64,000 nt of DNA, taken from the NCBI GenBank assembly GCA_963726435.1, contig CAVSCJ010000004.1, positions 387,505-451,504 of the forward strand. The letters run 5' to 3'. Position 1 is the stretch's first letter; every line of letters begins with the position of its first letter. This DNA is from PALSA-660 sp963726435 (lineage in GTDB: Bacteria; Actinomycetota; Coriobacteriia; Anaerosomatales; PALSA-660). Position numbers and translations under genes: made by a program. The notes below the pieces were generated by a model. The model saw nothing but the letters and a program-made list of their open reading frames with translations, ran no database searches and was not told the origin of the DNA. Shown in pieces: positions 18,451 to 27,323 of this stretch.

Positions 18451-19410
18451 ATGGGCGAGATGAGCAAGCGCATGATGGTCTTCTCGGGTACGGCCAATCC
18501 GGAGATCGCTGACGGGATCTCCAAGCACCTCGGGATCGATCTCGGCAACGTGAGGATCAAGCGCTTCGCCAACGGCGAGATCTACGTTCGGTACTTGGAG
18601 AGCGTCCGGGGCGCGGACGTGTTCCTGGTGCAGTCGATCGCCAAGCCGGTCAACGCCGCACTCATGGAGCTGCTGATAATGGCCGACGCGGCGCGCCGAG
18701 CGTCAGCTCGCACCATCACGGCGGTCATCACGCACTACGGATATGCCCGCCAGGACAAGAAGTCGGCTGCGCGTGAGCCCATCACAGCGAAGCTCGTCGC
18801 CGACCTGATCACGGTCTCGGGCGTGGATCGCGTCATCACCATGGACCTGCACCAAGGCCAGATCCAGGGCTTCTTCAACACTCCGGTCAACCACCTGACC
18901 GCGCTCCCGATCATCGCGGGCTACTTCGAGAGTCTCGGGCTGACGAACTGCTGTGTCGTCTCTCCTGATGTGGGCCGCGTGAAGGTGTGCAAGAAGCTGG
19001 CTGACATGTTGGGGGCCAGCCTCGCGATCATGCACAAGGGCCGCCCCGAGCACAACGTCGCCGAGATCACGCACGTCATCGGCGAGGTCGAGGGCAAGAC
19101 CTGCATAGTCGCCGACGACATGATCGACACCGCCGGTTCCGTGACCGAGGGCGCCAAGGCTCTCATCGCCAAGGGCGCGGAGTCGGTGTACGTCGCCGCT
19201 ACTCACGGCATCTTCTCGCCTCCGGCGTTCGAGCGGATCGACGCGTCTCCGATAGTCGAAGTGGTCGTCACCAACTCGCTGCCGGTGCCCGAAGGGCGGA
19301 GCAACGGCAAGCTCCACGTATTGAGCGTCGCCCCTTTGTTCGCGCACGCGATCCAAAACGTCTACGATGACGAGTCCGTGTCCGAACTGTTCGACCCCGA
19401 CTTCCAGTAG
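18451..19410 (+). CDS. prs: Ribose-phosphate pyrophosphokinase
   Basis: Makes PRPP from ribose-5-phosphate and ATP. The 319 residues include FANGEIYVRYLESVRGADVF, YARQDKKSAAREPITAKLVA, TMDLHQGQIQGFF and the PRPP loop VADDMIDTAGSV. In-frame starts also exist at GTG 18436 and ATG 18460; ATG 18451 gives the usual N-terminal length. It is probably in one transcript with glmU. Confidence 0.95.
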   Translation: MGEMSKRMMVFSGTANPEIADGISKHLGIDLGNVRIKRFANGEIYVRYLESVRGADVFLVQSIAKPVNAALMELLIMADAARRASARTITAVITHYGYARQDKKSAAREPITAKLVADLITVSGVDRVITMDLHQGQIQGFFNTPVNHLTALPIIAGYFESLGLTNCCVVSPDVGRVKVCKKLADMLGASLAIMHKGRPEHNVAEITHVIGEVEGKTCIVADDMIDTAGSVTEGAKALIAKGAESVYVAATHGIFSPPAFERIDASPIVEVVVTNSLPVPEGRSNGKLHVLSVAPLFAHAIQNVYDDESVSELFDPDFQ

Positions 19411-19456
19411 CGCGCGAGCGCTCGCACCGGCTACAGCGAAAGGAACGCTAAGCACA

Positions 19457-20089
19457 ATGGCAGAGAACATCGAGATGCACGCGACCACCCGCGACGTCAT
19501 CGGCAAGGCCAACCGCCGTCTCGACCACGAGCGCCTGCCGGCCGTCGTCTACGGCGCGGCCGTGAAGGCGGTGCCGGTGTCGGTGGACCGTCACGAGTTC
19601 CAGCAGGTGCTCGTGCACGAGGGCAACATCTCATCGAAGCTGATCGAGATGACCGTCGACGACGGCAAGAAGCTTCACGTCATCGTGAAGGGCATCCAGC
19701 GCGACGCGCGGAGGGGCTCTCTGCAGCACGTGGACTTCTGGGCCGTCAACATGAAGCAGAACATCACCACCACGGTGCCGATCCACTTCGAGGGCGATGC
19801 GCCGGGCGTGAAGGTCGGCGGAGTGCTCATGCACTCCGTGCAGCACATAACCATCGAAGCGCTGCCCGACAACCTGCCCGAGGCGCTCACGTTCGATGTG
19901 TCGCAGATGGAGATCGGCGACACGGTACACGTCCGCGACCTGACCGCTCCCAAGGGCGTGACCATCCTCGACAGCGAGGACGAGATCGTCGCCAGCCTCG
20001 TGCCTCCCGTCGTCGCCGAGGAGGAAGAGGTCGTTGCTGAGGAGCAGGCCGAGCCCGAGGTCATCGGCGAGACGCCGGAAGAGGAGTAG
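19457..20089 (+). CDS. rplY: Large-subunit ribosomal protein bL25 (CTC/TL5 form)
   Basis: A 210-residue CTC-type bL25 that binds 5S rRNA. The N-terminal L25 domain (TTRDVIGKANRRLDHERLPAVVYG) is followed by the TL5 beta domain (TTTVPIHFEGDAPGVKVGG ... GDTVHVRDLTAPKGV) and an acidic Glu-rich tail (EEEEVVAEEQAEPEV). It sits between prs and pth, as in many Gram-positive genomes. Confidence 0.95.
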   Translation: MAENIEMHATTRDVIGKANRRLDHERLPAVVYGAAVKAVPVSVDRHEFQQVLVHEGNISSKLIEMTVDDGKKLHVIVKGIQRDARRGSLQHVDFWAVNMKQNITTTVPIHFEGDAPGVKVGGVLMHSVQHITIEALPDNLPEALTFDVSQMEIGDTVHVRDLTAPKGVTILDSEDEIVASLVPPVVAEEEEVVAEEQAEPEVIGETPEEE

Positions 20090-20100
20090 TCGCACAGCAT

Positions 20101-20661
20101 ATGACGCGACTCGTGATCGGCCTCGGCAACCCGGGCCCCGACTACGCTCATACGCGCCACAACGCAGGGTTCCTGGTCGTCGACCTGCTTGCCTCCACGC
20201 TCGGGGGCTCGTACTGGAAGGACGAGGCGGGGGCCAAGACCACCAGGGTCCGCCTGGGCGACGAGGACGTCGTCCTCGCGAAGCCGCAGGCATTCATGAA
20301 CGTGTCCGGCAAGGCGGTCAGGCGGCTCGTCGAGGCGTACGGCGTTCCTCTCGGAGAGGTCGTGGTGGTCCACGACGACCTCGATCTGCCCGAGGGCGAC
20401 GTCCGCGCGAAGAGCGGCGGCGGCCACGGCGGCCACAACGGCCTGCGCTCGCTGCACGAGGCGGTCGGCGACGACTACATGCGCGTGCGCGTGGGTATCG
20501 GGCGCCCGCCCGGGCGCATGGATCCCGCGGACTACGTGTTGGAGCCGCTGCGCGGCGAGAAGCTGGAGCGCCTCGAAGGTTCGGTGCCGACGGCCGCGCA
20601 GGCCGTCATCGACGTGCTGGAGCACGGCATCGACGCCGCTATGAGCGAGCACAACCAGTAG
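20101..20661 (+). CDS. pth: Peptidyl-tRNA hydrolase
   Basis: Releases tRNA from stalled peptidyl-tRNA. The 186-residue protein has GLGNPGPDYAHTRHNAGF with the catalytic His, KPQAFMNVSGKAV, and HDDLDLPEGDVRAKSGGGHGGHNGL. ATG 20101 is 11 bp after the bL25 stop, so the two are coupled. Confidence 0.96.
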   Translation: MTRLVIGLGNPGPDYAHTRHNAGFLVVDLLASTLGGSYWKDEAGAKTTRVRLGDEDVVLAKPQAFMNVSGKAVRRLVEAYGVPLGEVVVVHDDLDLPEGDVRAKSGGGHGGHNGLRSLHEAVGDDYMRVRVGIGRPPGRMDPADYVLEPLRGEKLERLEGSVPTAAQAVIDVLEHGIDAAMSEHNQ

Positions 20662-20666
20662 CTCCA

Positions 20667-20775
20667 AGCGCCGAAGCTACCTCGCCGCGGGGCTTCCGGC
20701 TCAGACAATCGTCGCGTCCTGACGAGCGCCGCGGCTACCCCGCCGTAGGGGTGCCCGGGCTCAGACAATCGTCGC
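20667..20775. repeat. Two imperfect tandem copies of a ~58-60 bp intergenic unit
   Basis: Copy 1 begins at 20667 and copy 2 at 20725, both with AGCGCCG. Both contain CTACC-CGCCG and end in the perfectly conserved GGCTCAGACAATCGTCGC (20698-20715 and 20758-20775). The unit sits between the convergent pth and M23 genes. It could be a REP/BIME-like mobile intergenic element or a terminator-associated duplication. Confidence 0.6.
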
Positions 20776-20831
20776 TGCGCTCCTCAACTCGCCGGATCAC
20801 CCCCACGGCGGCGCCGCGACGCAGTGAGCTG

Positions 20832-22037
20832 CTACAGGTAGTTCAGCGGGTTCTTCGGAGCGCCGTTCACGCGCACCTCGAAGTGCAGGTGCGCGCCGGT
20901 CGACATGCCGGTCGAACCGACCTTGCCGACGGTGTCCCCCTCGGTGACGTGCTGCCCCTTGCTGACCAGGATCTTGCTCTGGTGGGCGTAGCAGGTCACC
21001 AGCCCGTCGCCGTGGTCGATCATGGTGAAGTTGCCGTACCCGCCATTGTAGCCGGCGTAGATCACCTTGCCGGAGCCGGCGGCGACTATCCGCGCCCCGT
21101 ACGGCACGTGGATGTCGATGCCGGTGTGCATCTTGCGGACGTGCAGGATGGGGTGCATCCGCATGCCGAAGGGCGAGGAGACGCGCGTGTAGCCCGGTGT
21201 CGGCCAGGCGAAGGTGCCCGCGTACTTGCCGCTCCCGTACGATCCGCCGCTCCTGAGGAGTTCGGCGATGCGGGCCGACTCCTGTTCCTCGGCCAGGGCC
21301 ATCGCGCGGAGCCGGGCCACGTTCTTCTTGGTCTGCGCCAACAGGGCGGCCTTCTGGTTCTGGACCGTCTGCTCGGCGGCTCTCTTCGCGTCTCGCGAGG
21401 ATTGCAGCGTCTTGAGGCCAAGCTCCTCGGCGCGGATCTCGGTCCGCTTGTTCTGCACCGCCTCCATCGTCCGCGCGAGCTCGGCGTTGGCCTGCTCGAG
21501 TGCGACGCGGTCGGCGTCCAACCCGGCGGCGGTGTCCTCGTCGTCGCGGATGAGCATCGTGACGAATTCGGTGCGCTGGATGAGGTCGGCGAGGCTCTCC
21601 GAGCTGAGAAGCATCTCGACGTAGGCCCAGTCGCCGGTCCGGTAGTAGGTGTCGACGCGCGCGGCCAGGGCCGCGGACCGCTCATCGTACTGGAACTGCA
21701 GGTCGGCGATCTGGGCTTCGCGGGAGCTGACCTCGGCGCGGAGGAGTTCGATCTGAGAGTCGAGATTGGCGCGCCGCGCCGACGCCGTGCCGATCTGCGC
21801 GCCCAGAGTCTCCAACTCGGCCTCGAGCGCACTGATCTGCTTCTCGAGCTTCTCCGTCTCGCTCAGCAGGTCGTTCGCCTTGATCTGCTCGGCAGCCGCC
21901 TTCTTGCGTGCCGCTTCAGCAGCAGCCTTGTGCGCCGCTACGTCCTTGCTGGAGTACGCGGAAGCGACTCCTGGCGCGATCATGCACGCGGCAAGGAGGG
22001 CGACGAGGAGGATGCGCGGGGCGCGAGGAAGGCGCAT
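20832..22037 (-). CDS. Secreted coiled-coil M23 (LytM) peptidoglycan endopeptidase
   Basis: A 401-residue exported protein. The signal peptide (residues ~1-28, LLVALLAACMIAPGVASA) is followed by a long Ala/Glu/Lys coiled coil to about residue 260, as in EnvC/PcsB-type cell-separation factors. The C-terminal M23 domain has zinc ligands in HTGIDI and HLHFE, so it should be an active Gly-Gly or cross-link endopeptidase. The ATG is the complement of 22035-22037, with GGAGGTAG upstream. It is divergent from the small membrane protein at 22198. Confidence 0.9.
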   Translation of the reverse strand: MRLPRAPRILLVALLAACMIAPGVASAYSSKDVAAHKAAAEAARKKAAAEQIKANDLLSETEKLEKQISALEAELETLGAQIGTASARRANLDSQIELLRAEVSSREAQIADLQFQYDERSAALAARVDTYYRTGDWAYVEMLLSSESLADLIQRTEFVTMLIRDDEDTAAGLDADRVALEQANAELARTMEAVQNKRTEIRAEELGLKTLQSSRDAKRAAEQTVQNQKAALLAQTKKNVARLRAMALAEEQESARIAELLRSGGSYGSGKYAGTFAWPTPGYTRVSSPFGMRMHPILHVRKMHTGIDIHVPYGARIVAAGSGKVIYAGYNGGYGNFTMIDHGDGLVTCYAHQSKILVSKGQHVTEGDTVGKVGSTGMSTGAHLHFEVRVNGAPKNPLNYL

Positions 22038-22132
22038 GGGTCGGTATCTACCTCCGGGCGGGCTTGTTCGACTGCAGATGCTGCGAATCCCGCGTGGTGC
22101 ACGGTCGCACCGCAGGAAATGGTACCACAGCG

Positions 22133-22161
22133 TTGACTCGCCGCCCCCGGAGGGGTACGTA
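22133..22161 (+). promoter_or_regulatory. Sigma-A-type promoter for the small membrane protein at 22198
   Basis: TTGACT (22133-22138) and TACGTA (22156-22161) with a 17-bp spacer. The start codon lies 36 bp beyond the -10 box. Confidence 0.6.
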
Positions 22162-22197
22162 CTACCGCAGTACGCAAATCGACAGAAGGAGACTGGT

Positions 22198-22569
22198 ATG
22201 AGCGACATGACGCCTCCCCCGGCTCCACCCGCGGCCCCGCCGATGGCGCCGGCGCCGGCTGGCGGCTACATGCCCGCGAGCGAGAACAGCAAGATCCTCG
22301 CTGGCATCGGCTACATCGTGCCGATCGTGGCGCTCGTAGCGCTGCTGATAGACCCGTACAAGGACGAGCCGTTCGTCAAGTTCAACGGCATCCAGGCGCT
22401 CGGATTGTGGGTCATCGCGGTCGTGCTGGGCTGGATCCCGTTCGTCGGCTGGCTCCTGTGGCTCGTTGTCGCGGTCTTCGCCATCATCGCCGCGATCAAC
22501 ACGTTCCAAGGCAAGTACTACGAGGTCCCGGCTCTCGGCGGCTTGCTGAAGGGCTGGTTCAACGTCTAG
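22198..22569 (+). CDS. Small DUF4870/Tic20-like membrane protein with Pro/Ala-rich N-terminus
   Basis: A 123-residue protein. The first ~30 residues are Pro/Ala-rich (PPPAPPAAPPMAPAPAGGY). About three membrane segments follow (ILAGIGYIVPIVALVALLI, GLWVIAVVLGWIPFVGWLLW, VVAVFAIIAAI), with KFNGIQAL between the first two. This matches the pattern of the DUF4870/YlaC-like family with unknown function. AGAAGGAGA precedes the start, and a consensus promoter lies upstream. Confidence 0.7.
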   Translation: MSDMTPPPAPPAAPPMAPAPAGGYMPASENSKILAGIGYIVPIVALVALLIDPYKDEPFVKFNGIQALGLWVIAVVLGWIPFVGWLLWLVVAVFAIIAAINTFQGKYYEVPALGGLLKGWFNV

Positions 22570-22591
22570 GAGCCTGTGCGCTGCTTCCTGG

Positions 22592-22622
22592 AAGGGCGGG
22601 CCGCCGGTGGCGGTCCGCCCTT
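22592..22622. terminator. Hairpin terminator between convergent genes
   Basis: AAGGGCGG-G-CCGCC and GGCGG-T-CCGCCCTT form a 14-bp stem with a GGT loop (one G-T pair). It lies between the ends of the membrane protein and apbE and has only a short T run, so it could act on both strands. Confidence 0.6.
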
Positions 22623-22654
22623 AGCGTCGCCAAGGGCACGCGCCATTCGTCCGC

Positions 22655-23662
22655 CTAGGGCCGCGGCTTGGCTTCTTCGGAGAGCGTGACCGGGAACGTC
22701 TCGGGCACCGATGAGTACGCGGTGCCGGTGTCGTCGACGAGGTAGACGCCCAGCGCGTGCGCACGCGCGTACGCGAGCGCGGGGTTGCGTCCCATCACGA
22801 ACAGCGCGGTCGAGAGGATGTCGGCGTCGAGGCCGCTCATCTGCCCGAACACCGTGAGCGAGCGCAGGCCGCGCGCCGGGAGCCCGGTCGCCGGATCCAG
22901 GATGTGGTGGTAGCGCACGCCGTCGCGCTCGAAGTAGACCTGGTAGTCGCCGGAGGTCGATACCGAAAGGGTGCTCTCGGACGATACGACCGCCAGTACC
23001 CGGCCGACCTCGCGAGGGTCCTCGATGCCGACCCTCCATGGCTGTCCATCCGGCTTGCTGCCGAAGGCCAGCGTGGAGGAGCCCGCGGTGATCAGCGCCG
23101 GGTAGTCGCGCAGTGCCGCCGCCGCGCGGTCGAGGGCGAGGCCCTTCGAGGCGCCGCCGAAGTCGAGGCCGGGGGTGCCGACCTCCTGACGCCCCACGAA
23201 CATCGCCGTCCCGTCAGCGCGGACGTCCAGAGTCTCGGCCGCAGTCGCTGCCGACCGCAGCGTCTCCGTGCCCGGCACGCTCCCGGCGCCGCCGAAGTCG
23301 TAAAGGTTCGTGACCCCGAACATCGCGGCGCTGAACTGGGCGGCAACATCGAGTTCCCACGTCCGGTCCAGAATGAGCAGCGCGTCCTCCGGAAGCTTGT
23401 ACGCTTTGAACGGCGCGCGATTGAACGCCGAGATGGTCGAGGTGGCGTCGTAGGGGCTCAGCTCCGACTCGACAGCGCTCATGGCGCCGAAGGCGGCGTC
23501 GATCGCGGGAGCGGCGGCCGAGGCGTCGGCGCTGTAGACGGCGACGCTGACAGCGGTGCCGAGCACCTCCCGGCTCTCGGTGACGGGCCCGGCGGCAGGC
23601 GCGCATCCGGCCAGCGACGCGACGAGAGCGAGCGCGGCAAGGGACGCGACCACGCGATGCAC
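22655..23662 (-). CDS. apbE: FAD:protein FMN transferase, lipoprotein (ApbE)
   Basis: ApbE attaches FMN covalently to Thr of flavoproteins such as Rnf/Nqr subunits. The 335-residue protein has a lipoprotein signal (LASLAGC lipobox around residue 20), GTAVSVAVYSADA, the DFGGASKGLALDRAA block, and HHILDPATGLPARG with the FMN/Mg site. GTG (complement of 23660-23662) follows GAGGAGG. No Rnf or Nqr genes lie in the window. It is divergent from the NfnA-like gene. Confidence 0.92.
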   Translation of the reverse strand: MHRVVASLAALALVASLAGCAPAAGPVTESREVLGTAVSVAVYSADASAAAPAIDAAFGAMSAVESELSPYDATSTISAFNRAPFKAYKLPEDALLILDRTWELDVAAQFSAAMFGVTNLYDFGGAGSVPGTETLRSAATAAETLDVRADGTAMFVGRQEVGTPGLDFGGASKGLALDRAAAALRDYPALITAGSSTLAFGSKPDGQPWRVGIEDPREVGRVLAVVSSESTLSVSTSGDYQVYFERDGVRYHHILDPATGLPARGLRSLTVFGQMSGLDADILSTALFVMGRNPALAYARAHALGVYLVDDTGTAYSSVPETFPVTLSEEAKPRP

Positions 23663-23759
23663 GCCCGCCTCCTCGCCTTCGCCGCCTTCGTGACCCGGCA
23701 AGTATACTGATGCGCACCGCCTCCGCAGGCGCCCCGTCTCACAAGACGCAAGGACGTCC

Positions 23760-24599
23760 ATGTTCGAGATCCTCGCCACACGCCAGCTCTCGGATGCCGT
23801 CATCGAGATGACCGTCGCAGCTCCCGCCATCGCTCGCAAGGCGGCCGCGGGGCAGTTCTTCATCCTGCGCGTCGGCGAGCGCGGCGAGCGCGTGCCCTTC
23901 ACCTTCTCGGACTGGTCGGCGCAGGAGGGCTGGATCCGCTTCATCTTCATGCGGGTCGGCGCGACCACCCACAAGCTGACACACGCGAGCGCCGGCGACT
24001 CTCTCGCAGACGTCGTGGGACCGCTCGGGATCCCGAGCCGCACCGGCGACCTCGGCCGCGTCGCGGTGGTCGGCGGCGGCGTGGGCGCCGCGGTCGCGTA
24101 TCCCGTGGCGCGCGCGATGTGCGCGGCGGGCGACGCGGTGACCGTCATCCTGGGCGCACGCACGAAGGAGTTGCTCATCCTCGAGGAGGAGTTCCGCGCC
24201 CTGCCGCTCGCGCGGCTCGTGGTCGTGACCGATGATGGCTCCGCGGGCGAGAAAGGCCTGGTCACGCACCCGCTGAAGGCCATGTGCGCCAGGGGCGAGA
24301 TCGACCACGCGATGGCGATCGGCCCGGCCATAATGATGAAGTTCTGCGCCGAGACCACGCGCGAGTTCGACGTCCCGACGGTCGTCTCCCTCAACCCCAT
24401 CATGGTCGACGGCACAGGCATGTGCGGCGCCTGCCGGGTGAGCGTCGGCGGTGTGACGAAGTTCGGTTGCGTCGACGGTCCGGACTTCGACGGCCACCTC
24501 GTCGACTTCGAAGAGCTGATGAGCCGACAGCGCGTCTACGTCGACGACGAGCGCGAGGCGGACACGGAGTACAGCAAGGGGTGCGCGTGTCATCCCTAG
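23760..24599 (+). CDS. NfnA-like FAD/NAD(H)-binding [2Fe-2S] subunit (DHOD electron-transfer type)
   Basis: The small subunit of a NADH-dependent ferredoxin:NADP oxidoreductase-like complex. It has an FAD domain, the nucleotide loop VVGGGVGAAVAYPVARAM, and a C-terminal [2Fe-2S] motif (MCGACRVSVGG with a downstream GC). Its length of 279 residues fits NfnA/SudB. It overlaps the NfnB-like gene by 13 bp. A TATACT -10 box lies at 23703-23708. In known complexes it bifurcates electrons between NADPH, NAD+ and ferredoxin. Confidence 0.85.
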   Translation: MFEILATRQLSDAVIEMTVAAPAIARKAAAGQFFILRVGERGERVPFTFSDWSAQEGWIRFIFMRVGATTHKLTHASAGDSLADVVGPLGIPSRTGDLGRVAVVGGGVGAAVAYPVARAMCAAGDAVTVILGARTKELLILEEEFRALPLARLVVVTDDGSAGEKGLVTHPLKAMCARGEIDHAMAIGPAIMMKFCAETTREFDVPTVVSLNPIMVDGTGMCGACRVSVGGVTKFGCVDGPDFDGHLVDFEELMSRQRVYVDDEREADTEYSKGCACHP

Positions 24600-26029
24600 A
24601 CGAGAGCGGAGCGTTGAGCCGGCACCGCCCCAGCCGCGCTCCCCGCACGCCGATGGCCGAGCGCGACCCGGCCGATCGCCGCATGTCGTTCAGCGAGGTC
24701 GGCTACGGCTACAGCGCCGAGGAGGCCCACGGCGAGGCGATGCGATGCCTGCAGTGCCTCAAGCCGACCTGCATCGACGGGTGTCCGGTCCACATCGACA
24801 TCAAGTCCTTCATCGGGAAGATGATCGAGGGCGACGAGCGCGGCGCTGTCGAGGTGCTCAAGGCGCGCAACGCCCTGCCGGCCGCGTGCGGCCGTGTCTG
24901 CCCGCAGGAGGAGCAGTGCGAGGCGTCGTGCGTGCTCGGGCGAACGCGCGAGCCCGTCGCGATCGGTCGCCTCGAGCGCTACCTCGGCGACCTCGACCTC
25001 TCGTGCGAGATCGCGGACCGCTGCCGCCCCGAACTCGCGCCGCCCTCGGGCAAGCGCGTAGCGGTGGTCGGTTCGGGGCCGTCGGGTCTGGCGTGCGCCG
25101 GCGAGCTCGCGATGCTCGGACACGACGTCACCGTCTTCGAGTCGCTCCACATTCCCGGCGGCGTGCTCGTCTACGGCATCCCCGAGTTCCGGCTTCCCAA
25201 GGCGATAGTCGCTGCCGAGATAGAGATGCTTCGCGTCCAAGGCGTCAGGGTCGTCACCGACGTTGTGATCGGCGCCACGCACACCGTGGGCGAGCTGCTG
25301 GCGGAGCAGGGCTTCGACGCGGTGTTCATCGGGTCCGGGGCGGGTCTGCCGATCTTCATGGGCATCCCGGGCGAGAACCTCAACGGGGTCTACTCGGCCA
25401 ACGAGTTCCTCACCCGCGTGAACCTGATGCGCGCCTACGAGTTCCCGCGCTCCGACACTCCGGTGTGGCGGGGGCGCAAGGTCGCGGTGGTCGGGGGCGG
25501 CAACGTCGCCATCGACTCGGCGCGCACGGCGCTGCGCCTCGGCGCCGAGGAGGTCTTCCTCGTATACCGGCGCACCGAAGACGAGATGCCGGCGCGCAAG
25601 GAGGAGGTCCACCACGCCCGGCAGGAGGGCGTCGAGTTCAAGATGCTGTGCTCCCCGGTGGCGGTGGTCGGTCGCGACGGCTTCGTGACCGGGATGGTGG
25701 CGACGCGGATGGAGCTGGGCGAGCCCGATTCCTCGGGCCGCCGTGCGCCGGTCTGCGTGCTCGGCTCCGATTTCGAGATCGAGTGCGACACCGTGGTCAT
25801 CGCCGTTGGCACCCGCGCGAACCCGCTGCTGTCCAAGGCTGCGCCGGAGCTCGAGCTCGACAGCCGCGGCTACATCGCCGTGGGCGAGAACGGCGCGACC
25901 AGCATGCCCGGCGTGTACGCGGGCGGTGACATCGTCACCGGCTCGGCCACGGTCATCCTCGCGATGGGCGCCGGCAAGACCTGCGCGCGCTCCATCGACT
26001 CCTGGGTGCGCCGCGAGCGCCGACCGTGA
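24587..26029 (+). CDS. NfnB-like NADPH/FAD [4Fe-4S] subunit (GltD/SudA type)
   Basis: A ~480-residue large subunit. It has an N-terminal double [4Fe-4S] region (CLQCLKPTCIDGCPVHI and CGRVCPQEEQCEASC), the FAD loop VAVVGSGPSGLACAG, a second nucleotide loop VAVVGGGNVAIDSARTA for NADPH, and GGDIVTGSATVILAM at the end. GTG 24587 is used, overlapping the partner's end. Paired with the NfnA-like gene it should form an electron-bifurcating transhydrogenase in the cytoplasm. Bifurcation versus simple glutamate synthase-like activity cannot be told by eye. Confidence 0.88.
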   Translation: MSSLDESGALSRHRPSRAPRTPMAERDPADRRMSFSEVGYGYSAEEAHGEAMRCLQCLKPTCIDGCPVHIDIKSFIGKMIEGDERGAVEVLKARNALPAACGRVCPQEEQCEASCVLGRTREPVAIGRLERYLGDLDLSCEIADRCRPELAPPSGKRVAVVGSGPSGLACAGELAMLGHDVTVFESLHIPGGVLVYGIPEFRLPKAIVAAEIEMLRVQGVRVVTDVVIGATHTVGELLAEQGFDAVFIGSGAGLPIFMGIPGENLNGVYSANEFLTRVNLMRAYEFPRSDTPVWRGRKVAVVGGGNVAIDSARTALRLGAEEVFLVYRRTEDEMPARKEEVHHARQEGVEFKMLCSPVAVVGRDGFVTGMVATRMELGEPDSSGRRAPVCVLGSDFEIECDTVVIAVGTRANPLLSKAAPELELDSRGYIAVGENGATSMPGVYAGGDIVTGSATVILAMGAGKTCARSIDSWVRRERRP

Positions 26030-26075
26030 CATCGTCCGAGGACGAACGGGCGCGGTAGGGTTCCGCCCAGTTCGG

Positions 26076-26081
26076 TATAAT
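26076..26081 (+). promoter_or_regulatory. TATAAT -10 box for the LytTR response regulator
   Basis: A perfect TATAAT lies 45 bp before the start, but no good -35 is seen 17 bp upstream. It may rely on an activator. Confidence 0.4.
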
Positions 26082-26126
26082 CCCGACGAACGGTAGATAC
26101 AAGCCGCCCGCCTCATGGAGGACGAG

Positions 26127-26867
26127 ATGGAAGCCAATCCGACCGTTCTGGTCGTGGACGACGATCCGTCGATCGTCGACATGATCCGTTTCGGGCTCGA
26201 GTCCGACGGGATGCGCGTTCTTACCGCTGGCGACGGCGGCGAGGCGATCGACGTCTTGGGGCACAGCCCGGTGGACGTCATCCTCCTCGACATCATGATG
26301 CCGCGCGTTGACGGCTGGATGGCGCTGATGGAGATCCGCAACAACGTCGCCACCGCCGACGTCCCGGTCATCATGCTGACGGCGAAGACCCAGGACCTCG
26401 CCAAGATCCTCGCGTTCAAGCAGGGCGTTCAGCAGTACGTGACCAAGCCGTTCAACATCCTCGAGCTGTCCGCGCGCGTGCGCTCGCTCGTGACCACGCG
26501 CGTGCACGCGGCGGAGAGCGCGGGCGCGGAAGGCGAGTTCCGCAAGATCCCGGTGCGCAAGGGCGGCCGCACTGTGCTGCTGTCGATCGACGACATCGTC
26601 TACATCTCGGCGAAGAACAAGTCGACCTACGTGCACACCTACGAGAACCAGTTCCTCGTCGACCAGACGCTGGGGGAGATCGAGAAGCGGCTGCTGCGCG
26701 AGAACTTCCACCGCATCCACCGCAGCTACATCGTGAACCTGAACTGTATCAAGGAGATCATGCGGGCCGAGGGCGGCTACGCCGTGGTCGTCACCGACCG
26801 CGACGAGACGCACATCCCCGTGGCGAGGCGCGAGATCCATTCGTTCAGGGAGATCGTCGGGATCTAG
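26127..26867 (+). CDS. Response regulator with LytTR DNA-binding domain
   Basis: A 246-residue regulator. The receiver (VLVVDDDPSIVDMIRF) has its phosphoacceptor Asp in VILLDIMMPRVDG and Lys in VTKPFN. From about residue 145 the LytTR domain (IDDIVYISAKNKSTYVHT, FHRIHRSYIVNL) should bind direct-repeat DNA. ATG 26127 is preferred because GGAGG lies 5 bp before it; ATG 26115 is also in frame. No histidine kinase is adjacent, so its partner is elsewhere. It ends convergently in a 4-bp overlap with the lipoprotein gene. Confidence 0.9.
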   Translation: MEANPTVLVVDDDPSIVDMIRFGLESDGMRVLTAGDGGEAIDVLGHSPVDVILLDIMMPRVDGWMALMEIRNNVATADVPVIMLTAKTQDLAKILAFKQGVQQYVTKPFNILELSARVRSLVTTRVHAAESAGAEGEFRKIPVRKGGRTVLLSIDDIVYISAKNKSTYVHTYENQFLVDQTLGEIEKRLLRENFHRIHRSYIVNLNCIKEIMRAEGGYAVVVTDRDETHIPVARREIHSFREIVGI

Positions 26868-27301
26868 TAGACGTCCTCCCACGTGATCTCGTGCGGGTAG
26901 TCTGAGCGCACGGTCCCAGGCCCGTGGCCCTCGAGTCTCCACTTCGCGCCGTCCCAAGTGACGAACCACAGCTCGTTCTGGTACTCCGGGCCTGCATCCG
27001 TCCGTGCCTGGAACCACCAGATCCCTCCCGGCGACCGCCCTATGCCCAAGACGCTCGCGCTCTTGATCGGGGCCTCGGGGTAGAGCTTCTTGGCCGTCTT
27101 CAGGATGGCTGCCTCGGCCTTGGCGATCGAGGGTCGGGGGATGGAGGTCGTTTCGACCGACGGGGTCGCGGAGGTCGAGATGGTCGGGGCGGGATCGTCC
27201 AGGACGCCGGAGATCCGGCAGCCGCCCAGCAGCACGGTCGTCGCGACCGCTGCCAGCGCGATCCCTGCGCGTACAGATCCGATGTGACGCACAGACCTCA
27301 C
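26864..27301 (-). CDS. Predicted lipoprotein of unknown function
   Basis: A 145-residue protein with a lipobox LLGGC near residue 28, a Ser/Thr/Pro-rich linker, and a small domain with IWWFQARTDAGPEYQNELWFV and WRLEGHGPG. I do not recognise a family. It lies 22 bp after the UPF0210 gene and is probably the last gene of that transcript. Confidence 0.6.
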   Translation of the reverse strand: MRSVRHIGSVRAGIALAAVATTVLLGGCRISGVLDDPAPTISTSATPSVETTSIPRPSIAKAEAAILKTAKKLYPEAPIKSASVLGIGRSPGGIWWFQARTDAGPEYQNELWFVTWDGAKWRLEGHGPGTVRSDYPHEITWEDVY

Positions 27302-27323
27302 CTCATCCGGCCAGGTCGATCGC

